Source: Campylobacterales bacterium (GTDB taxonomy: Bacteria; Campylobacterota; Campylobacteria; Campylobacterales; Sulfurimonadaceae). From it: a DNA stretch of 64,000 nt. The stretch lies in NCBI GenBank assembly GCA_016938175.1, contig JAFGVE010000024.1, positions 1 to 64,000 of the forward strand, written 5' to 3'. Shown in pieces: positions 52,148-63,796 of this stretch. The first letter of the stretch is position 1. Every line of letters starts with the position of its first letter. Both the position numbers and the translations under genes were made by a program. Below the pieces are notes generated by a model. That model was not told the DNA's origin. It did no database searches and saw nothing but the letters and a program-made list of their open reading frames with translations.

Positions 52148-53530
52148 ATGGATAAAATGTGGTCAGGTCGTTTTAGTGCGAGTGCTTCAAGTTTGTTAGA
52201 TCAGTTTAATGCTTCAATTATGTTTGACAGAAAGCTGTACAAAGAGGATATTGAAGGTTCAATTGCTCATGCTACTATGCTCACAAAACAGGGTATTCTA
52301 ACTCAGGATGAATTAGAGAAAATTAAAGATGGACTCTCTCAAGTTCTTAAAGAGATTGAGTCTGGTGAGTTTGAATGGAAAATATCTGATGAAGACTTAC
52401 ATATGGGAATTGAAAAACGTCTGACTGCTATTATTGGTGATGCAGGGAAGAAGTTACATACTGCACGTAGTAGAAATGATCAGGTTGCAGTTGATTTTAG
52501 ACGTTATGTTTTACGTAAAAATAATGAAATTATTGAAGGTATTAAGGCACTCATGGCAGAAGTTTTGGTAGTTGCAAATCAGCATACTGAGACACTTATT
52601 CCGGGTATGACACATCTACAACATGCGCAGCCGATAAATTTTGCTTTTCATCTAGGTGCCTATCTTTCAATGTTTAAACGTGATATTGAGCGTTTTGAAA
52701 GTTCGTTAGAAAGAAATAATATCTCTCCACTTGGGTGTGCAGCTCTTGCAGGAACACCACATAATGTTGATAGAAAGATGACAGCAGAACTATTGGGATT
52801 TCATAGTGTGAGTGTAAATTGTCTTGACACTGTAAGTGACAGAGATTTTGCCTTGGAGATTCTTTTTAATATCTCAACAATGATGATGCATATTTCACGT
52901 TTGAGTGAAGAGCTGATTATGTGGTCATCATATGAGTTTGGTTTTGTTGAGTTGAGTGATGAGTATTCTACTGGAAGTTCAATTATGCCACAGAAAAAAA
53001 ATCCTGATGTTCCAGAACTTTTACGTGGAAAAACAGGACGTGTTTACGGTTCACTGATGGGATTGTTGACTGTAATGAAAGGACTTCCACTCGCTTATAA
53101 TAAAGATACGCAAGAGGATAAAGAGGGCGTCTTTGATGCAGTAGAAACTGCTGAGATATCTTTAGAAATACTCAAAGAAGCTATAAAAACCATGGAAGTA
53201 AAAGCATACAACATGGAAAAAGCATGTGCAATTGGTCATTTAAGTGCAACAGACTTAGCAGATTATTTAGTGGAGAAATGTGGTATACCTTTTAGAGAAG
53301 CACATTTTATTACAGGCCGGGCAGTAGCAAAGGGTGAAGAACTCCACATTGACCTCTCTGCTATGGAGTACAAATATCTTAAAGAGATTGATGAGAGAAT
53401 AGGTGAAGATGTAATAGAGTACTTAGGGCTTCGTCATTCTATGAATGCAAGAACTTCAGAAGGTGGCACAGCGTCTACAAGAACGAAAGAACAACTTGAG
53501 TATTTTGCAAACTATTTAGGAGAAAAATAA
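52148..53530 (+). CDS. argH: Argininosuccinate lyase
   Basis: A 460-aa fumarase/aspartase-superfamily enzyme with the signature [26 protein letters not shown], plus MWSGRFSAS at the N-terminus and [15 protein letters not shown]. Last step of arginine synthesis. Precedes the OsmC gene by 1 bp. Confidence 0.96.
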   Translation: MDKMWSGRFSASASSLLDQFNASIMFDRKLYKEDIEGSIAHATMLTKQGILTQDELEKIKDGLSQVLKEIESGEFEWKISDEDLHMGIEKRLTAIIGDAGKKLHTARSRNDQVAVDFRRYVLRKNNEIIEGIKALMAEVLVVANQHTETLIPGMTHLQHAQPINFAFHLGAYLSMFKRDIERFESSLERNNISPLGCAALAGTPHNVDRKMTAELLGFHSVSVNCLDTVSDRDFALEILFNISTMMMHISRLSEELIMWSSYEFGFVELSDEYSTGSSIMPQKKNPDVPELLRGKTGRVYGSLMGLLTVMKGLPLAYNKDTQEDKEGVFDAVETAEISLEILKEAIKTMEVKAYNMEKACAIGHLSATDLADYLVEKCGIPFREAHFITGRAVAKGEELHIDLSAMEYKYLKEIDERIGEDVIEYLGLRHSMNARTSEGGTASTRTKEQLEYFANYLGEK

Positions 53531-53531
53531 A

Positions 53532-53999
53532 ATGAAAATAACAGTATCACATCAAGATGCAATGAAGTTTGAGGCAAAGACTGAAAAGTCTAGTTTTGTG
53601 ATTGATTGTCCAACAATTTCACCAATAGAGTATTTTTTATCAGGTGTAATTACATGTAGTGCAACAGATATTGTAATGATTCCTAAAAATCAAGGAAAAA
53701 CTGTTACTGATTTAGTTGTAGATGGTGAAGTAGTTCGTGCAGAAGATCATCCAAGAAAGTTTTTAAAGTTGCATTTGACGTATAACTTTAACTCGGATGC
53801 AGATGATGACACACAAGCAGCACGTTGGGTCATGGCCTCTGTTGAGACATATTGTTCGACGATTAATACAATTCGTGATACAACAGAAATATCATATAGT
53901 ATTACACACAATGGAAAGCTTATTCGTGAAAATGAAAGAATGATAAGTGGTGGTGGAAGTAAGATTGATATGGGAGATATTGACGCTTGCTGTAGCTAG
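53532..53999 (+). CDS. OsmC-family peroxiredoxin-like protein
   Basis: A 155-aa OsmC/Ohr-fold protein with both redox cysteines: VITCSATDIVMIPKNQG and VETYCSTINTIRDT. These reduce organic hydroperoxides or bind sulfur species. The C-terminus has an unusual DIDACCS tail. Probably cotranscribed with argH. Confidence 0.88.
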   Translation: MKITVSHQDAMKFEAKTEKSSFVIDCPTISPIEYFLSGVITCSATDIVMIPKNQGKTVTDLVVDGEVVRAEDHPRKFLKLHLTYNFNSDADDDTQAARWVMASVETYCSTINTIRDTTEISYSITHNGKLIRENERMISGGGSKIDMGDIDACCS

Positions 54000-54014
54000 G
54001 AGTTTATCCTAGCT
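53994..54014. terminator. Terminator between convergent osmC-like and HIT genes
   Basis: Stem AGCTAGGA/TCCTAGCT, loop GTTTA, then TTTAAAAC. It spans the osmC-like stop and sits one base before the HIT gene's end, so it serves one or both directions. Confidence 0.6.
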
Positions 54015-54371
54015 TTAAAACATACCTTTTGGGTCAGAATCACTAAAATGTCCCCATTTTAGTTTTGCGCCACCTAAGATGTGAAAATGAAGGTGTTTCA
54101 CCTCTTGACCACCATTTTCGCCAATATTTGTAATTACTCTATATCCGCTTTTTTCAATGTTTATATCTTTTACAATTTGTTGTATAAATGAAGTCATTCC
54201 TGCCATAACTTCAGGTGTTACATCGTTAAAACTTTCAAAGTGTTGTTTAGGAATTGCTAAAATGTGTACGGGAGCTTTTGGATTTATATCGTGAAAAGCT
54301 AGAAAATTTTCATTTTCAGCAACGATATTTGATGGGATTTCTTTTTCAACTATTTTACAAAATAGGCACAT
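54015..54371 (-). CDS. HIT-family nucleotide-binding hydrolase (HINT-like)
   Basis: A 118-aa protein with the histidine triad GQEVKHLHFHILGG, N-terminal zinc-type residues CLFCKIVEKEIPS, and PVHILAIPKQHFESF. It hydrolyses nucleoside phosphoramidates or related nucleotides. Confidence 0.93.
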   Translation of the reverse strand: MCLFCKIVEKEIPSNIVAENENFLAFHDINPKAPVHILAIPKQHFESFNDVTPEVMAGMTSFIQQIVKDINIEKSGYRVITNIGENGGQEVKHLHFHILGGAKLKWGHFSDSDPKGMF

Positions 54372-54484
54372 TTTTCTTCCTTGTTTTTGGGTTATTGTAT
54401 CATATAAACGAAGAAATGAAGCTGTTTATTAGATAGTTTTAACTATAATCATTGGAAATTTTTAAAAACTATGGAGACTCTCTT

Positions 54485-55477
54485 TTGAACGAGTGGTACG
54501 AGAAAATAAAAGAAGCACAGAGTGTTGAAGTATTAGAAGAAATACGCATATCTGTATTTGGAAAAAAAGGTGTTTTAGCAGCTGAGTTTGCAAAGATGAA
54601 AACAGCTTCCAATGAAGATAAAGCACAGATTGCAAAAGATTTAAATAAGCACAAGCAAGCCCTTACAAATGAGTTTACGGCAAAAAAAATTGCCCTGCAA
54701 ACACAAGAATTAAAAGATGCTATGCTAGCAGAGGCTATAGATGTCTCTTTATTTAGTACAGAATCACAGGCAGGAGCATTACACCCTGTAATGGAGACGA
54801 TGGACAGAATCGTTGAATACTTTTCATCAATGAATTTTGCTGTAAAAACTGGAACAATGGTTGAAGATGATTTTAATAACTTTGAAGCTTTAAACCTTCC
54901 AAAATATCACCCTGCACGTGATATGCAAGATACATTTTATTTTAAAGACGAACTTCTTTTACGAACACACACTTCACCTGTACAAATTCGTACAATGATG
55001 TCCACAAAACCACCTATACGTATGATTGCTCCAGGTGCAGTTTTTCGTAGAGATTATGACTTGACGCATACACCTATGTTTCACCAGGTTGAAGGGCTTT
55101 TAGTAGATGAAGAAGGGAAAGTCTCTTTTGCAAATTTAAAGTACATTTTAGAAGACTTTTTAAAGTTTATGTTTGGTGATGTAAATGTTCGTTTTCGACC
55201 ATCTTTTTTCCCTTTTACAGAGCCTTCTGCAGAGGTAGATATTTCATGTGTTTTCTGTAAAGGTGATGGATGTAGAGTATGTTCACAAACTGGCTGGTTA
55301 GAGGTTTTAGGATGTGGAATAGTAGACCAAAATGTTTTTGAGGCAGTAGAGTATAAAAACGTTAGTGGATACGCATTTGGATTAGGTGTAGAACGTTTTG
55401 CAATGTTAATTCATCAAATTGGAGACCTTCGTTCACTTTTTGAAGGTGATATAAAACTATTGGAGCAGTTTCAGTGA
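54485..55477 (+). CDS. pheS: Phenylalanyl-tRNA synthetase alpha subunit
   Basis: Class II aaRS alpha chain with PheRS-specific motifs: [36 protein letters not shown] (motif 2), [17 protein letters not shown] and [14 protein letters not shown] (motif 3). The track starts at TTG 54452, but a -10 box TATAAT at 54444-54449 lies 2 bp before it, so that start would precede the transcript; TTG 54485 with GGAG 8 nt upstream is preferred and matches the short coiled N-terminus usual in this group. Overlaps pheT by 4 bp. Confidence 0.92.
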   Translation: MNEWYEKIKEAQSVEVLEEIRISVFGKKGVLAAEFAKMKTASNEDKAQIAKDLNKHKQALTNEFTAKKIALQTQELKDAMLAEAIDVSLFSTESQAGALHPVMETMDRIVEYFSSMNFAVKTGTMVEDDFNNFEALNLPKYHPARDMQDTFYFKDELLLRTHTSPVQIRTMMSTKPPIRMIAPGAVFRRDYDLTHTPMFHQVEGLLVDEEGKVSFANLKYILEDFLKFMFGDVNVRFRPSFFPFTEPSAEVDISCVFCKGDGCRVCSQTGWLEVLGCGIVDQNVFEAVEYKNVSGYAFGLGVERFAMLIHQIGDLRSLFEGDIKLLEQFQ

Positions 55478-57804
55478 TAGTAACAAAATCTTGGTTAAAT
55501 GAGTGGATTGATCTGAGTGGTATTTCTACTGATGAAATTGCAAAAACATTCAATTCAATAGGTTTAGAAGTAGATAGAGTTCATGAGTATAGAACTCCTA
55601 AAAAAATAGTTTTTGGAAGAGTCTTAGAGTGTGAAAAACATCCTGATGCTGATAAACTAAATGTTTGTCAAGTTGACATAGGAACAAGTGTACGTCAAAT
55701 CGTTTGTGGTGCTTCAAATGTTCGTGCAGGGCTTCATGTTGTTGTAGCAACTGTTGGTGCTGAGATGCCTAGCGGTTTGATTATTAAACCTGTGAAGTTA
55801 CGTGGTGTTGAGTCAGAGGGCATGATCTGTTCTGCAACAGAAATAGGCTTGCCGGATATTGGTGAGGGAATTATAGAAGTTGATGAGAGTATCGGCGATT
55901 ATAAGATAGGTCAAGATATTACTGAAAATGCTATTTTAAATGATGACCTTATTGAAATTGAGCTTACAGCAAATAGAGGTGACTGTCTAAGTGTTCGTGG
56001 TGTTGCTAGAGATTTAAGTGCGGCTTTTGACAGACCTGTAAAAGAGTACACAGTAACGGACAATGATGACAAACGTGGAATTGGACGTATAGTTTCACTC
56101 TCTTATGAAAAAAACTTGGATGTAAACTTACGTTATAAAGCGATTGATTTAAAAGAGTTAGTTCCACCACTTGTAGTGAAATTGAGACTTGCTCAAATTG
56201 AAGATTTACGTGAAACTTGTGTTGAGTCTATGATGCTTTATGTAACTCAAAGTACAGGAGTTATTCTTCGTGCCTATAAGCATGACTTCTTCAAAGATGA
56301 AGATGAAAAAATGGCGAAAGTAACTCTGAGTGAAGATGAGAGAGGATATGCGGTTATTAAGGGTAAAGAACGTGCTTCAACAGTTGGAATTATTCAAGAA
56401 AAATCTTCAATGGTTATTGGTGATGAAGGACTTATCCTCATTGAGGCAAGTTATATTCCACCAGAAATAATTTCTAAAAAAATGGCTGAGACAAAAATTG
56501 AATCAGGTCCAATGTTTTATAAAACATCACGTGGAAGTGAGCCAGCTTTAGAAGGCGGACTTTCGTATTGTGTAGACTTGATTGAAAAGTACTCCAATTC
56601 ATCTACATTTAGTGGAATGATAGAACTTTCAGATGCACATAAAGATAGAACCGTTGTGGTTACAAAACAGGAAATTGATGAGCTTATTGGTGCGAATATT
56701 GATAAGTTGGTAATTACAAAAATTTTAAAAAATTTGGGTTTTGATACATCAAAGTCTTCAACTGATAAATTCGCTATTTCAGTGCCACAATTTCGCCATG
56801 ATATAGTTAATAAGCAAGATATTATTGAAGAGATTGTCCGTATGGTTGGTATTGACAATATCCCTGCAAAACCTTTTATTTTAAGTGAAGCGAATAGACT
56901 TGAAGATAACTATTTTGAGTATAAAAAACGTAGTGTTTTTAGACATCGTGCTGCATCAAGTGGTTTTTTTGAATCTGTACATTTTGTTTTTGATGAGAAA
57001 AAAGTATTAAATAGTTATGGTTTTGAGACAACAAAAGAGGATTTAGAACTCATAAATCCAATAGTGCAAACACTTGATACGCTTCGTCCGACACTTTTAA
57101 CAGGACTTCTAAAAGCAGCTTCAATGAATGTAAAAAACGGTTATGACTCTGTAAGACTGTTTGAACTTGGATCTGTTTTTTCTCCTTTAAGAGAGGAGTC
57201 GTTGAAAATGGCTATGCTATTTAGTGGAGCAAGAGAGGCTGAATCACTTTCAAATACAGGAAAGCCTCAAAGAGTCGATTTTGCACTTTTTGTACAAAAA
57301 GTTTCTAACATTATCGGTGATATAACGCTGAGACAGTATGAAACAAAACACACTTTATCGCATATTTACCAATCTGCAGAGGTAATTATAGATGGCCAGG
57401 TGGCTGGAGAACTCTTTAGAGTGCATCCAAATGTTGAAAAAGAGTATGATTTAGATGTAACATATGTATGTGAACTAGATTTTGATAAGATTCCTTATGG
57501 TTTAAAAACTGTACAAAAAAGTTCTAAGTATCAGGCATCATTTAGAGATTTAAGTATCATTGTACCACAGACACTCTCTTATGAAACGATTAAGGGTGTG
57601 ATTGAAAAGAGTGCCATAAATGAACTTGTACGTTTTTACCCTGTTGATAAGTATAAAGATGAGACTCTTGGAACAGATATGAGTCTAAGCTTGCGTTTTG
57701 TCTTACAATCACATGAAAAAACTCTCGAAGAAGAAGATATTAATGTCGCTATAGAGACTATCCTTACGAATCTTAAAGATGAACTTGGAGTAGGATTACG
57801 ATGA
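55474..57804 (+). CDS. pheT: Phenylalanyl-tRNA synthetase beta subunit
   Basis: At 776 aa it has the normal length: N-terminal EMAP/tRNA-binding domain ([25 protein letters not shown]), B3/B4 editing domain (about 200-370), B5, catalytic-like core, and C-terminal anticodon-binding domain (FRDLSIIVP...). Pairs with pheS. GTG start overlapping the pheS stop. Confidence 0.95.
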   Translation: MIVTKSWLNEWIDLSGISTDEIAKTFNSIGLEVDRVHEYRTPKKIVFGRVLECEKHPDADKLNVCQVDIGTSVRQIVCGASNVRAGLHVVVATVGAEMPSGLIIKPVKLRGVESEGMICSATEIGLPDIGEGIIEVDESIGDYKIGQDITENAILNDDLIEIELTANRGDCLSVRGVARDLSAAFDRPVKEYTVTDNDDKRGIGRIVSLSYEKNLDVNLRYKAIDLKELVPPLVVKLRLAQIEDLRETCVESMMLYVTQSTGVILRAYKHDFFKDEDEKMAKVTLSEDERGYAVIKGKERASTVGIIQEKSSMVIGDEGLILIEASYIPPEIISKKMAETKIESGPMFYKTSRGSEPALEGGLSYCVDLIEKYSNSSTFSGMIELSDAHKDRTVVVTKQEIDELIGANIDKLVITKILKNLGFDTSKSSTDKFAISVPQFRHDIVNKQDIIEEIVRMVGIDNIPAKPFILSEANRLEDNYFEYKKRSVFRHRAASSGFFESVHFVFDEKKVLNSYGFETTKEDLELINPIVQTLDTLRPTLLTGLLKAASMNVKNGYDSVRLFELGSVFSPLREESLKMAMLFSGAREAESLSNTGKPQRVDFALFVQKVSNIIGDITLRQYETKHTLSHIYQSAEVIIDGQVAGELFRVHPNVEKEYDLDVTYVCELDFDKIPYGLKTVQKSSKYQASFRDLSIIVPQTLSYETIKGVIEKSAINELVRFYPVDKYKDETLGTDMSLSLRFVLQSHEKTLEEEDINVAIETILTNLKDELGVGLR

Positions 57805-59087
57805 GTAAAGTAGTTGTTTCTCCTGCGGAAAAGTTTTCGCTTAAAATATCTGAAATTGCACCTGATAAGTCGATATCTCATCGTAGTGTTATGTTTGCAA
57901 TGCTGGCTGAAGGCACAAGTGTTATAGAGAACTTTTTACGTGCTGAAGATACAATGAATTCATTACAAATAGTTAAAAATCTTGGTGCAAAAGTTCTGGA
58001 CACTGGCGATAAAATTGAAATATCTTCAGATGGAATTCAAGAAAGTTTTGAAGTTTTAGATTGTGGAAACTCTGGAACTGGTATGCGTCTATTTTGTGGG
58101 TTATTGAGTTCTGCTAATGGTCACTTTGTTTTAACGGGTGATAAATATCTGCGTTCAAGACCAATGAAGAGGGTAACGGCTCCATTAAAAGATATAGGCG
58201 CACAACTAGATGGCAGAAACAACGGAGATTTAGCACCTTTAAGTATCCGTGGTGCATCACTTGAGGCTTTTGACTATACAAGTAAAATAGCATCTGCTCA
58301 AGTAAAGTCATGTATGATACTTGCAGCACTTAGGGCTAATGGCGTCTGTACATATACAGAACCTGAACTCTCTAGAGATCACACAGAGAGAATGCTAAAA
58401 GGTATGGGTGCAGCAATCGAGGTAAATGGTTTAACAACTACAATTCATCCAATGAAAAAGCTACTTTCACCTTTAAGTATTCGAGTTCCTGCTGATCCTT
58501 CAAGTGCTTTTTTCTTTGCAGTAGCTGCTGCTATTACAGAAGGCTCAGATATTACATTAGAAGGTGTAACTCTTAATCCTACACGTATTGAAGCTTTTAA
58601 AGCTTTAGAGCGAATGGGAGCAAATATTTCATACGAAATGAAAGAGAATAAGTATGAGCCAATAGGAGATATCCGCGTTCAGTATGCACCACTTAATGGT
58701 ATTGTAGTTGAAGAAAATATCTCATGGCTTATCGATGAACTACCTGCTCTCTCTATTGCTATGGCAACTGCTAAGGGTGAGAGTATAGTTAAAAATGCTG
58801 AGGAATTACGTGTAAAAGAGTCTGATAGAATTTCGACTGTAGTTGAAGGTTTACGTTCTTGTGGCATTACTGTAGATGAGTATGAAGATGGTTATAAAAT
58901 TACCGGTGGTAAGCTTTCATCTGCTCAAGTTGATAGTGATGGTGATCACAGAATAGCTATGAGTTTTATTGTTGCAGGTTTACAGTGTGGTATGGAAGTA
59001 ACAGATTTAGAGTGTATAAACACTTCATTTCCAAACTTTTTTGAATTACTACAGAAAATTACAAATATAGAGATTTCAGGAGAGTAA
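57801..59087 (+). CDS. aroA: 5-enolpyruvylshikimate-3-phosphate synthase
   Basis: A 428-aa enzyme: [17 protein letters not shown], the [17 protein letters not shown] motif, [24 protein letters not shown] and DGDHRIAMS. Sixth step of the shikimate pathway. Overlaps pheT by 4 bp. Confidence 0.96.
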   Translation: MSKVVVSPAEKFSLKISEIAPDKSISHRSVMFAMLAEGTSVIENFLRAEDTMNSLQIVKNLGAKVLDTGDKIEISSDGIQESFEVLDCGNSGTGMRLFCGLLSSANGHFVLTGDKYLRSRPMKRVTAPLKDIGAQLDGRNNGDLAPLSIRGASLEAFDYTSKIASAQVKSCMILAALRANGVCTYTEPELSRDHTERMLKGMGAAIEVNGLTTTIHPMKKLLSPLSIRVPADPSSAFFFAVAAAITEGSDITLEGVTLNPTRIEAFKALERMGANISYEMKENKYEPIGDIRVQYAPLNGIVVEENISWLIDELPALSIAMATAKGESIVKNAEELRVKESDRISTVVEGLRSCGITVDEYEDGYKITGGKLSSAQVDSDGDHRIAMSFIVAGLQCGMEVTDLECINTSFPNFFELLQKITNIEISGE

Positions 59088-59088
59088 A

Positions 59089-59919
59089 ATGGTTATAGAA
59101 CTTGCTGAAAATTATGGGTTTTGTTTTGGTGTAAAGCGTGCCATTAAAATTGCAGAAGAGAATAAAGACTCTGCAACATATGGTCCACTTATACATAATT
59201 CTAAAGAGATTGCAAGACTAGATAAAGACTTTAATGTAGGTCTTATTGAAGATTTTAAAAGTTTTAAAGCAGGGGATACTGCCATAGTTCGTACACATGG
59301 AATTGTAAAAGATGAACTTGAGCAGCTCCATAAATCTGGAATAAATGTAATTGATGCAACCTGTCCTTTTGTGACTAAACCTCAAGAGATTGCTCAGGAG
59401 ATGAGTGAAGAGGGCTATGATGTTGTTATATTTGGAGATGCTGCGCACCCTGAAATCAAAGGTGTTCAATCATACGCAACTCATGGAGCCATTGTTGTAA
59501 CAGATGTTGAAGATGTTAAAAAACTAAAATTTAAAGAGAAAATAGCACTTATTTCTCAAACAACAAGAAAAGTAGAGGATTATTTGGCAATTGCTAATTA
59601 TTTAGTTCCACGTTATAAAGAGGTACGTGTTTTTAATACTATCTGTAATGCTACATTTGATAATCAGTTAGCTGTTAGAGATATATCTGAAATCTCTGAT
59701 GTTATGATCATTATTGGAGGAAAAAATTCTTCTAATACAAAACAACTTTTTAATATTGCAAAAGAGAAGTGTTCTGATAGTTACCATATTGAAGATGAAA
59801 ATGAAATTGACTATAGTTGGTTTGAAGGCAAAGAGAGATGTGGTGTGAGTGCAGGTGCATCTACTCCGGATTGGATAATAAAAAATGTCATTAATGCAAT
59901 TGAGAAAAGGGTAAATTAA
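59089..59919 (+). CDS. ispH: HMB-PP reductase (IspH)
   Basis: A 276-aa iron-sulfur enzyme with the three cluster cysteines (ENYGFCFGVKRA, DATCPFVTKPQ, NTICNATFDNQL) plus THGIVKDEL and GGKNSSNTKQLF. Last step of the MEP isoprenoid pathway, source of the prenyl units for the polyprenyl synthetase above. One bp after aroA. Confidence 0.96.
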   Translation: MVIELAENYGFCFGVKRAIKIAEENKDSATYGPLIHNSKEIARLDKDFNVGLIEDFKSFKAGDTAIVRTHGIVKDELEQLHKSGINVIDATCPFVTKPQEIAQEMSEEGYDVVIFGDAAHPEIKGVQSYATHGAIVVTDVEDVKKLKFKEKIALISQTTRKVEDYLAIANYLVPRYKEVRVFNTICNATFDNQLAVRDISEISDVMIIIGGKNSSNTKQLFNIAKEKCSDSYHIEDENEIDYSWFEGKERCGVSAGASTPDWIIKNVINAIEKRVN

Positions 59920-59969
59920 TCATTTTTTAGCTACAATTCTGGAATTTTTACGTAATAAGAGGATAGGTA

Positions 59970-61631
59970 ATGGCGTTCGATAACGAATCATTTGAAGAAG
60001 AGGAAAGTTTTGCAGAGATGTTCGCTGCAAGCGAAAAGCAGCAAGAAACGAGTCACCGTATTGTAGAAGGTGAAATTGTAGAGATACAAGAGGATGAAAA
60101 TAGAGCATTAGTTGGTATTGGTGATAAACTAGAAGGTATATTAAGTCTTGATGAGCTTCGTAATGATGCAGGTGAGATGAAGTTTACAACTGGTGATAAA
60201 ATCAAAGTTATGACTATGGGCTATTATAACGAGCGTCCTAAAATCTCATACAAAAAAGTTTTAGAGCAAGAAAAAACTATTGAGTTTATTGAAGCACACA
60301 AAGAAAACTTCGAAGATGTAATTGTTGAAGGAACTATTACTAAGAAAAACCGTGGTGGCTATGTTGTAGAAGCTGATGACGTTACATTCTTTATGCCACG
60401 TTCACTAGCAGCATTTAAAGACAGTGATGATGTTTTAGGTCGTAAAATAAAAGCACAAGTTGTTAAAATTGACCCAGAAGAAAACTCAATCATTGTTTCT
60501 CGTCGTAAACTATTTAACGAAGAGAGAAAAAAGAAAAAAGAGATTATTGACCAGTTAATGGCTGATGATGTTGTAGTTGAAGGTACAATTAAAAAAATCA
60601 CTAGCTATGGTATGTTTGTAGATGTTGGTGGTGTTGATGGTCTTGTACACTATAACGAAATTAGTTACAAAGGACCTGTTAATCCTTCAAAACTTTATAA
60701 AGAGGGAGATGTAGTTAACGTTAAAGCTATTTCTTATGATAAAGATAAACGTCATCTTTCACTCTCTATTAAAGCTGTTCTTCCAGATCCATGGGCAGAA
60801 GTAGAGTCAGCACTTGACGAAGGTGATGTAATTGGTGTTACTGTTTCAAACATTGAAGCATATGGTGTTTTTGTTGATTTAGGAAATGACATTGAAGGTT
60901 TCTTACATATTTCGGAAATCACTTGGGATAAAAATGTTAAAAATCCTGGAGATTACTTAACAGTTGGCCAAGAGATTGAAGTTGAAGTAATTGAAATTAA
61001 TTCAAAAACACACAAACTTCGTGTGTCACTAAAAAGACTTTTAGCAAAACCTTTTGATGAGTTTGTAAAAAACTATAAAGAGGGAGATGTAGTAAAAGGA
61101 ACTATTACGTCTTTAACTGACTTCGGCGCATTTGTACGTATTGATGGTGTTGAAGGACTTCTTCATAACCAAGATATCTCATGGGATAAAAATACAAAAG
61201 CAAAAGATTTACTAAAATCTGGTGAAGAAGTAGAAGTTAAAATTGCAAAAATTAATGCAGAAGATCAAAAAATTTCTCTTAGCCGTAAATCACTTTTAGA
61301 ATCACCAATCGACAAATTTGCTCAAGAACATAAAGTAAATACTGTTGTAAGTGGAACAATCCGTGATATTAAAGACTTTGGTGTATTTGTTTCACTTAGA
61401 GATGGTGTTGATGCACTTATCCGTGATGAAGATTTATCACCATTAGTAAAAGAGGAGTTAGAAGTAGGTCAATCAATTGAAGCAGCTGTTGCAAATATTG
61501 ATACTAAACGTGATCGTATTCGTCTCTCTGTAAAAAAACTAGACTACATTAAAAACCAAGCGATGCTTGAAGAGATTAATGACAATGAGTCACACTCTTT
61601 AGGTGACCTCATAAAAGACCAACTACAATAA
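59970..61631 (+). CDS. rpsA: 30S ribosomal protein S1
   Basis: A 553-aa protein with six S1 domains, for example VVEGTIKKITSYGMFVDVGGVDGLVHYNEI, VIGVTVSNIEAYGVFVDLGNDIEGFLHISEI and VVKGTITSLTDFGAFVRIDGVEGLLHNQDIS. It guides mRNA onto the 30S subunit. GAGGATAGGTA precedes the ATG. Confidence 0.95.
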   Translation: MAFDNESFEEEESFAEMFAASEKQQETSHRIVEGEIVEIQEDENRALVGIGDKLEGILSLDELRNDAGEMKFTTGDKIKVMTMGYYNERPKISYKKVLEQEKTIEFIEAHKENFEDVIVEGTITKKNRGGYVVEADDVTFFMPRSLAAFKDSDDVLGRKIKAQVVKIDPEENSIIVSRRKLFNEERKKKKEIIDQLMADDVVVEGTIKKITSYGMFVDVGGVDGLVHYNEISYKGPVNPSKLYKEGDVVNVKAISYDKDKRHLSLSIKAVLPDPWAEVESALDEGDVIGVTVSNIEAYGVFVDLGNDIEGFLHISEITWDKNVKNPGDYLTVGQEIEVEVIEINSKTHKLRVSLKRLLAKPFDEFVKNYKEGDVVKGTITSLTDFGAFVRIDGVEGLLHNQDISWDKNTKAKDLLKSGEEVEVKIAKINAEDQKISLSRKSLLESPIDKFAQEHKVNTVVSGTIRDIKDFGVFVSLRDGVDALIRDEDLSPLVKEELEVGQSIEAAVANIDTKRDRIRLSVKKLDYIKNQAMLEEINDNESHSLGDLIKDQLQ

Positions 61632-61640
61632 GCATAACAG

Positions 61641-62120
61641 ATGCAAAGAGTTCTTAAATGGTTTGCTCCTCTGCTTATGGGGGGAGTAGCCATTTTTTTA
61701 CTCTTTTTTTTAATTTCTATAAATTCTGAACACGTATATATTGAGAGTGAACCTCTCGTATTAGAACAAAATATTACACATATTGAATCGCAAGAGAGTT
61801 GGTTAAATCATTTCTCTAAATCAGAACGCTTAGGATACTTTTATCCAGTTAATGAAGTCTATGTAAAAGTGGATTTAAACGAAAAAATAACCAAAGTTAT
61901 TACTTACAAACTCTCTGCAAAAGTTTTGGACCCTTATCAACTTTTTTGTTTGAAAGAGGAGTTGAAGAGACATGAGTTGAAGTACTATCTCATGAAAAAT
62001 AAAACAGTTATAAATTTACTTATTTATTCACAAGATGTAAATAAATTAAACTCTTTAGTCGCTATACTAAGGAATTATAAAATATCGGCGAGTGTTGAGC
62101 CATACAAAGAGGATTATTAA
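61641..62120 (+). CDS. Unknown single-pass membrane protein, 159 aa
   Basis: An N-terminal TM helix (about 7-27, WFAPLLMGGVAIFLLFFLI), then a periplasmic soluble domain with alpha/beta character (KVITYKLSAKVLDPYQLFCLKEELKRHELKYYL). No family recognised. It lies 9 bp after rpsA and its stop is 1 bp before the preferred serA start, so it is in their operon. Confidence 0.75.
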   Translation: MQRVLKWFAPLLMGGVAIFLLFFLISINSEHVYIESEPLVLEQNITHIESQESWLNHFSKSERLGYFYPVNEVYVKVDLNEKITKVITYKLSAKVLDPYQLFCLKEELKRHELKYYLMKNKTVINLLIYSQDVNKLNSLVAILRNYKISASVEPYKEDY

Positions 62121-62121
62121 T

Positions 62122-63711
62122 ATGAAAAAATATACAATTGTTGTTTGTGACCATATTCATGAAGCTGGTCTTAAAATGCTTGAAAATGATGAAAACATTA
62201 ACTTTATTATGGCTGCTGATGAGCCAAAGGATAAACTTGTTACAGAGATTATTCCACAAGCTGATGTGGCAATTACAAGAAGCTCTACAGACGTAGATGA
62301 ATTTTTTATCAGTCACGCTAAAAATATGAAAGCAATTGTTCGTGCAGGTGTTGGTGTAGATAATGTTGATATCCCGGGTTGTTCAAAAGAGGGAATAATA
62401 GTTATGAATGTACCAACTGCAAATACTATTGCGGCAGTTGAATTAACAATGGCACACATGCTCTCTTGTATGAGAATGTTTCCTTACTCTCACAACCACT
62501 TAAAACAAGAGAGAATCTGGAAACGTGAGAAATGGTACGGGTATGAGTTAAAAGGAAAAAAACTCGGTGTAATTGGTTTTGGTAACATTGGTTCACGTGT
62601 TGCTAAACGTGCGGCATCTTTTGAGATGGATATTATTGCTTATGACCCATATATTCACCCATCAAAAGTTACTGACTTGGATATGACATATACTAAAAAC
62701 TTTGAGGATATTTTAGCGTGTGACATTATTACAATTCACACACCAAAAAATAAAGAGACTGTAGGTATTATTGGTGAAGCTGAAATTGCTAAGATGAAAG
62801 ATGGTGTTGTGCTCATTAACTGTGCCAGAGGTGATCTTTATAATGAAGAAGCACTTTATAATGGCCTTAAGTCTGGTAAAGTTCGTTTTGCTGGTATTGA
62901 TGTTTTTGGTAAAGAGCCAGCTACAAACCACCCACTACTTGACTTAGACAATATCGTTGTGTCTCCACACCTTGGTGCAAATACGTATGAGTCTCAGTAT
63001 AACATTGGTACTCAGGCTGCTGAAAATGCTATCCAAGCGGCAAAAGGAATCGCTTTCGCTCACGCTATGAACCTTCCAATTGATGAGACAAAAATACCAT
63101 CATTTGTAAAGCCATTCTTAGAGATGGGACAAAAAATTGGATTTTTAGCATCACAGTTAAATAAATCACAAATTATCTCAATTAAAGTAAGTGGACAGGG
63201 TGAAATAGCTGAGTATGTAGATTCACTTTCGACATTCGTTGCAGTTGGTGCTATGAGTCAAAATAGTGGTGATACTATTAACTATGTAAATGCAGAGTTT
63301 GTTGCAAAAGAAAAAGGTATAGAGATTACATCTGAAGCTCTTGCTGATTCATCAACATTTAAAAACCTTATTACCGTAAAATTGACTACTGCTGAGGGTA
63401 TTTCAACTATCTCTGCTACTATCTTTGATGATGGTGTAAAACGTATAGTTGCATTTGATGGTTTTGATATTGAAGTAGCACTCAAAGGTAATATGATTTT
63501 CTTCAAAAATAGTGATGTTCCAGGTGTAATTGGAAGTATTGGTTCTACACTTGCAAAACATAATGTAAATATTGCAGACTTCTCATTGGCTAGAAATGAT
63601 AAAGGTCAAGCCTTAGCAGTTATCTTAGTTGATGATCATGTAGATGATGAAACATTGAAAGAACTAGGTGCACTAGAAGCTTGTCTAAGTGTGGATTACG
63701 CTCGTCTTTAA
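62122..63711 (+). CDS. serA: D-3-phosphoglycerate dehydrogenase
   Basis: At 529 aa it is the long form: NAD fold (GKKLGVIGFGNIGSRVAKRA), catalytic Arg/Glu/His (NCARGDLYNEEAL, VSPHLGANTYESQ), an allosteric substrate-binding domain (about 315-450) and a C-terminal ACT domain (VPGVIGSIGSTLAKHNVNIADFSLAR). First step of serine synthesis with serine feedback expected. The track starts at 62092 inside the previous gene; ATG 62122 with GAGG 9 nt upstream is preferred. Confidence 0.95.
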   Translation: MKKYTIVVCDHIHEAGLKMLENDENINFIMAADEPKDKLVTEIIPQADVAITRSSTDVDEFFISHAKNMKAIVRAGVGVDNVDIPGCSKEGIIVMNVPTANTIAAVELTMAHMLSCMRMFPYSHNHLKQERIWKREKWYGYELKGKKLGVIGFGNIGSRVAKRAASFEMDIIAYDPYIHPSKVTDLDMTYTKNFEDILACDIITIHTPKNKETVGIIGEAEIAKMKDGVVLINCARGDLYNEEALYNGLKSGKVRFAGIDVFGKEPATNHPLLDLDNIVVSPHLGANTYESQYNIGTQAAENAIQAAKGIAFAHAMNLPIDETKIPSFVKPFLEMGQKIGFLASQLNKSQIISIKVSGQGEIAEYVDSLSTFVAVGAMSQNSGDTINYVNAEFVAKEKGIEITSEALADSSTFKNLITVKLTTAEGISTISATIFDDGVKRIVAFDGFDIEVALKGNMIFFKNSDVPGVIGSIGSTLAKHNVNIADFSLARNDKGQALAVILVDDHVDDETLKELGALEACLSVDYARL

Positions 63712-63727
63712 ATAATAACTACATTTT

Positions 63728-63751
63728 AATTACTCTCTACGGAGAGTAATT
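63728..63751. terminator. Hairpin with a UACG tetraloop after serA
   Basis: AATTACTCTC-TACG-GAGAGTAATT: a perfect 10-bp stem closing a cUACGg (UNCG-type) tetraloop, which is very stable in RNA. A clean U-run is lacking, so its strength is uncertain. Confidence 0.55.
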
Positions 63752-63796
63752 TACAATATGCTACAATATAATAAAATCTGATAGAAGGTTTTATTT

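Noticed and set aside
62092-62121. N-terminal extension of serA in the ORF track
   Set aside because: It lies inside the previous gene. ATG 62122 has a Shine-Dalgarno and begins directly with the first strand of the domain.
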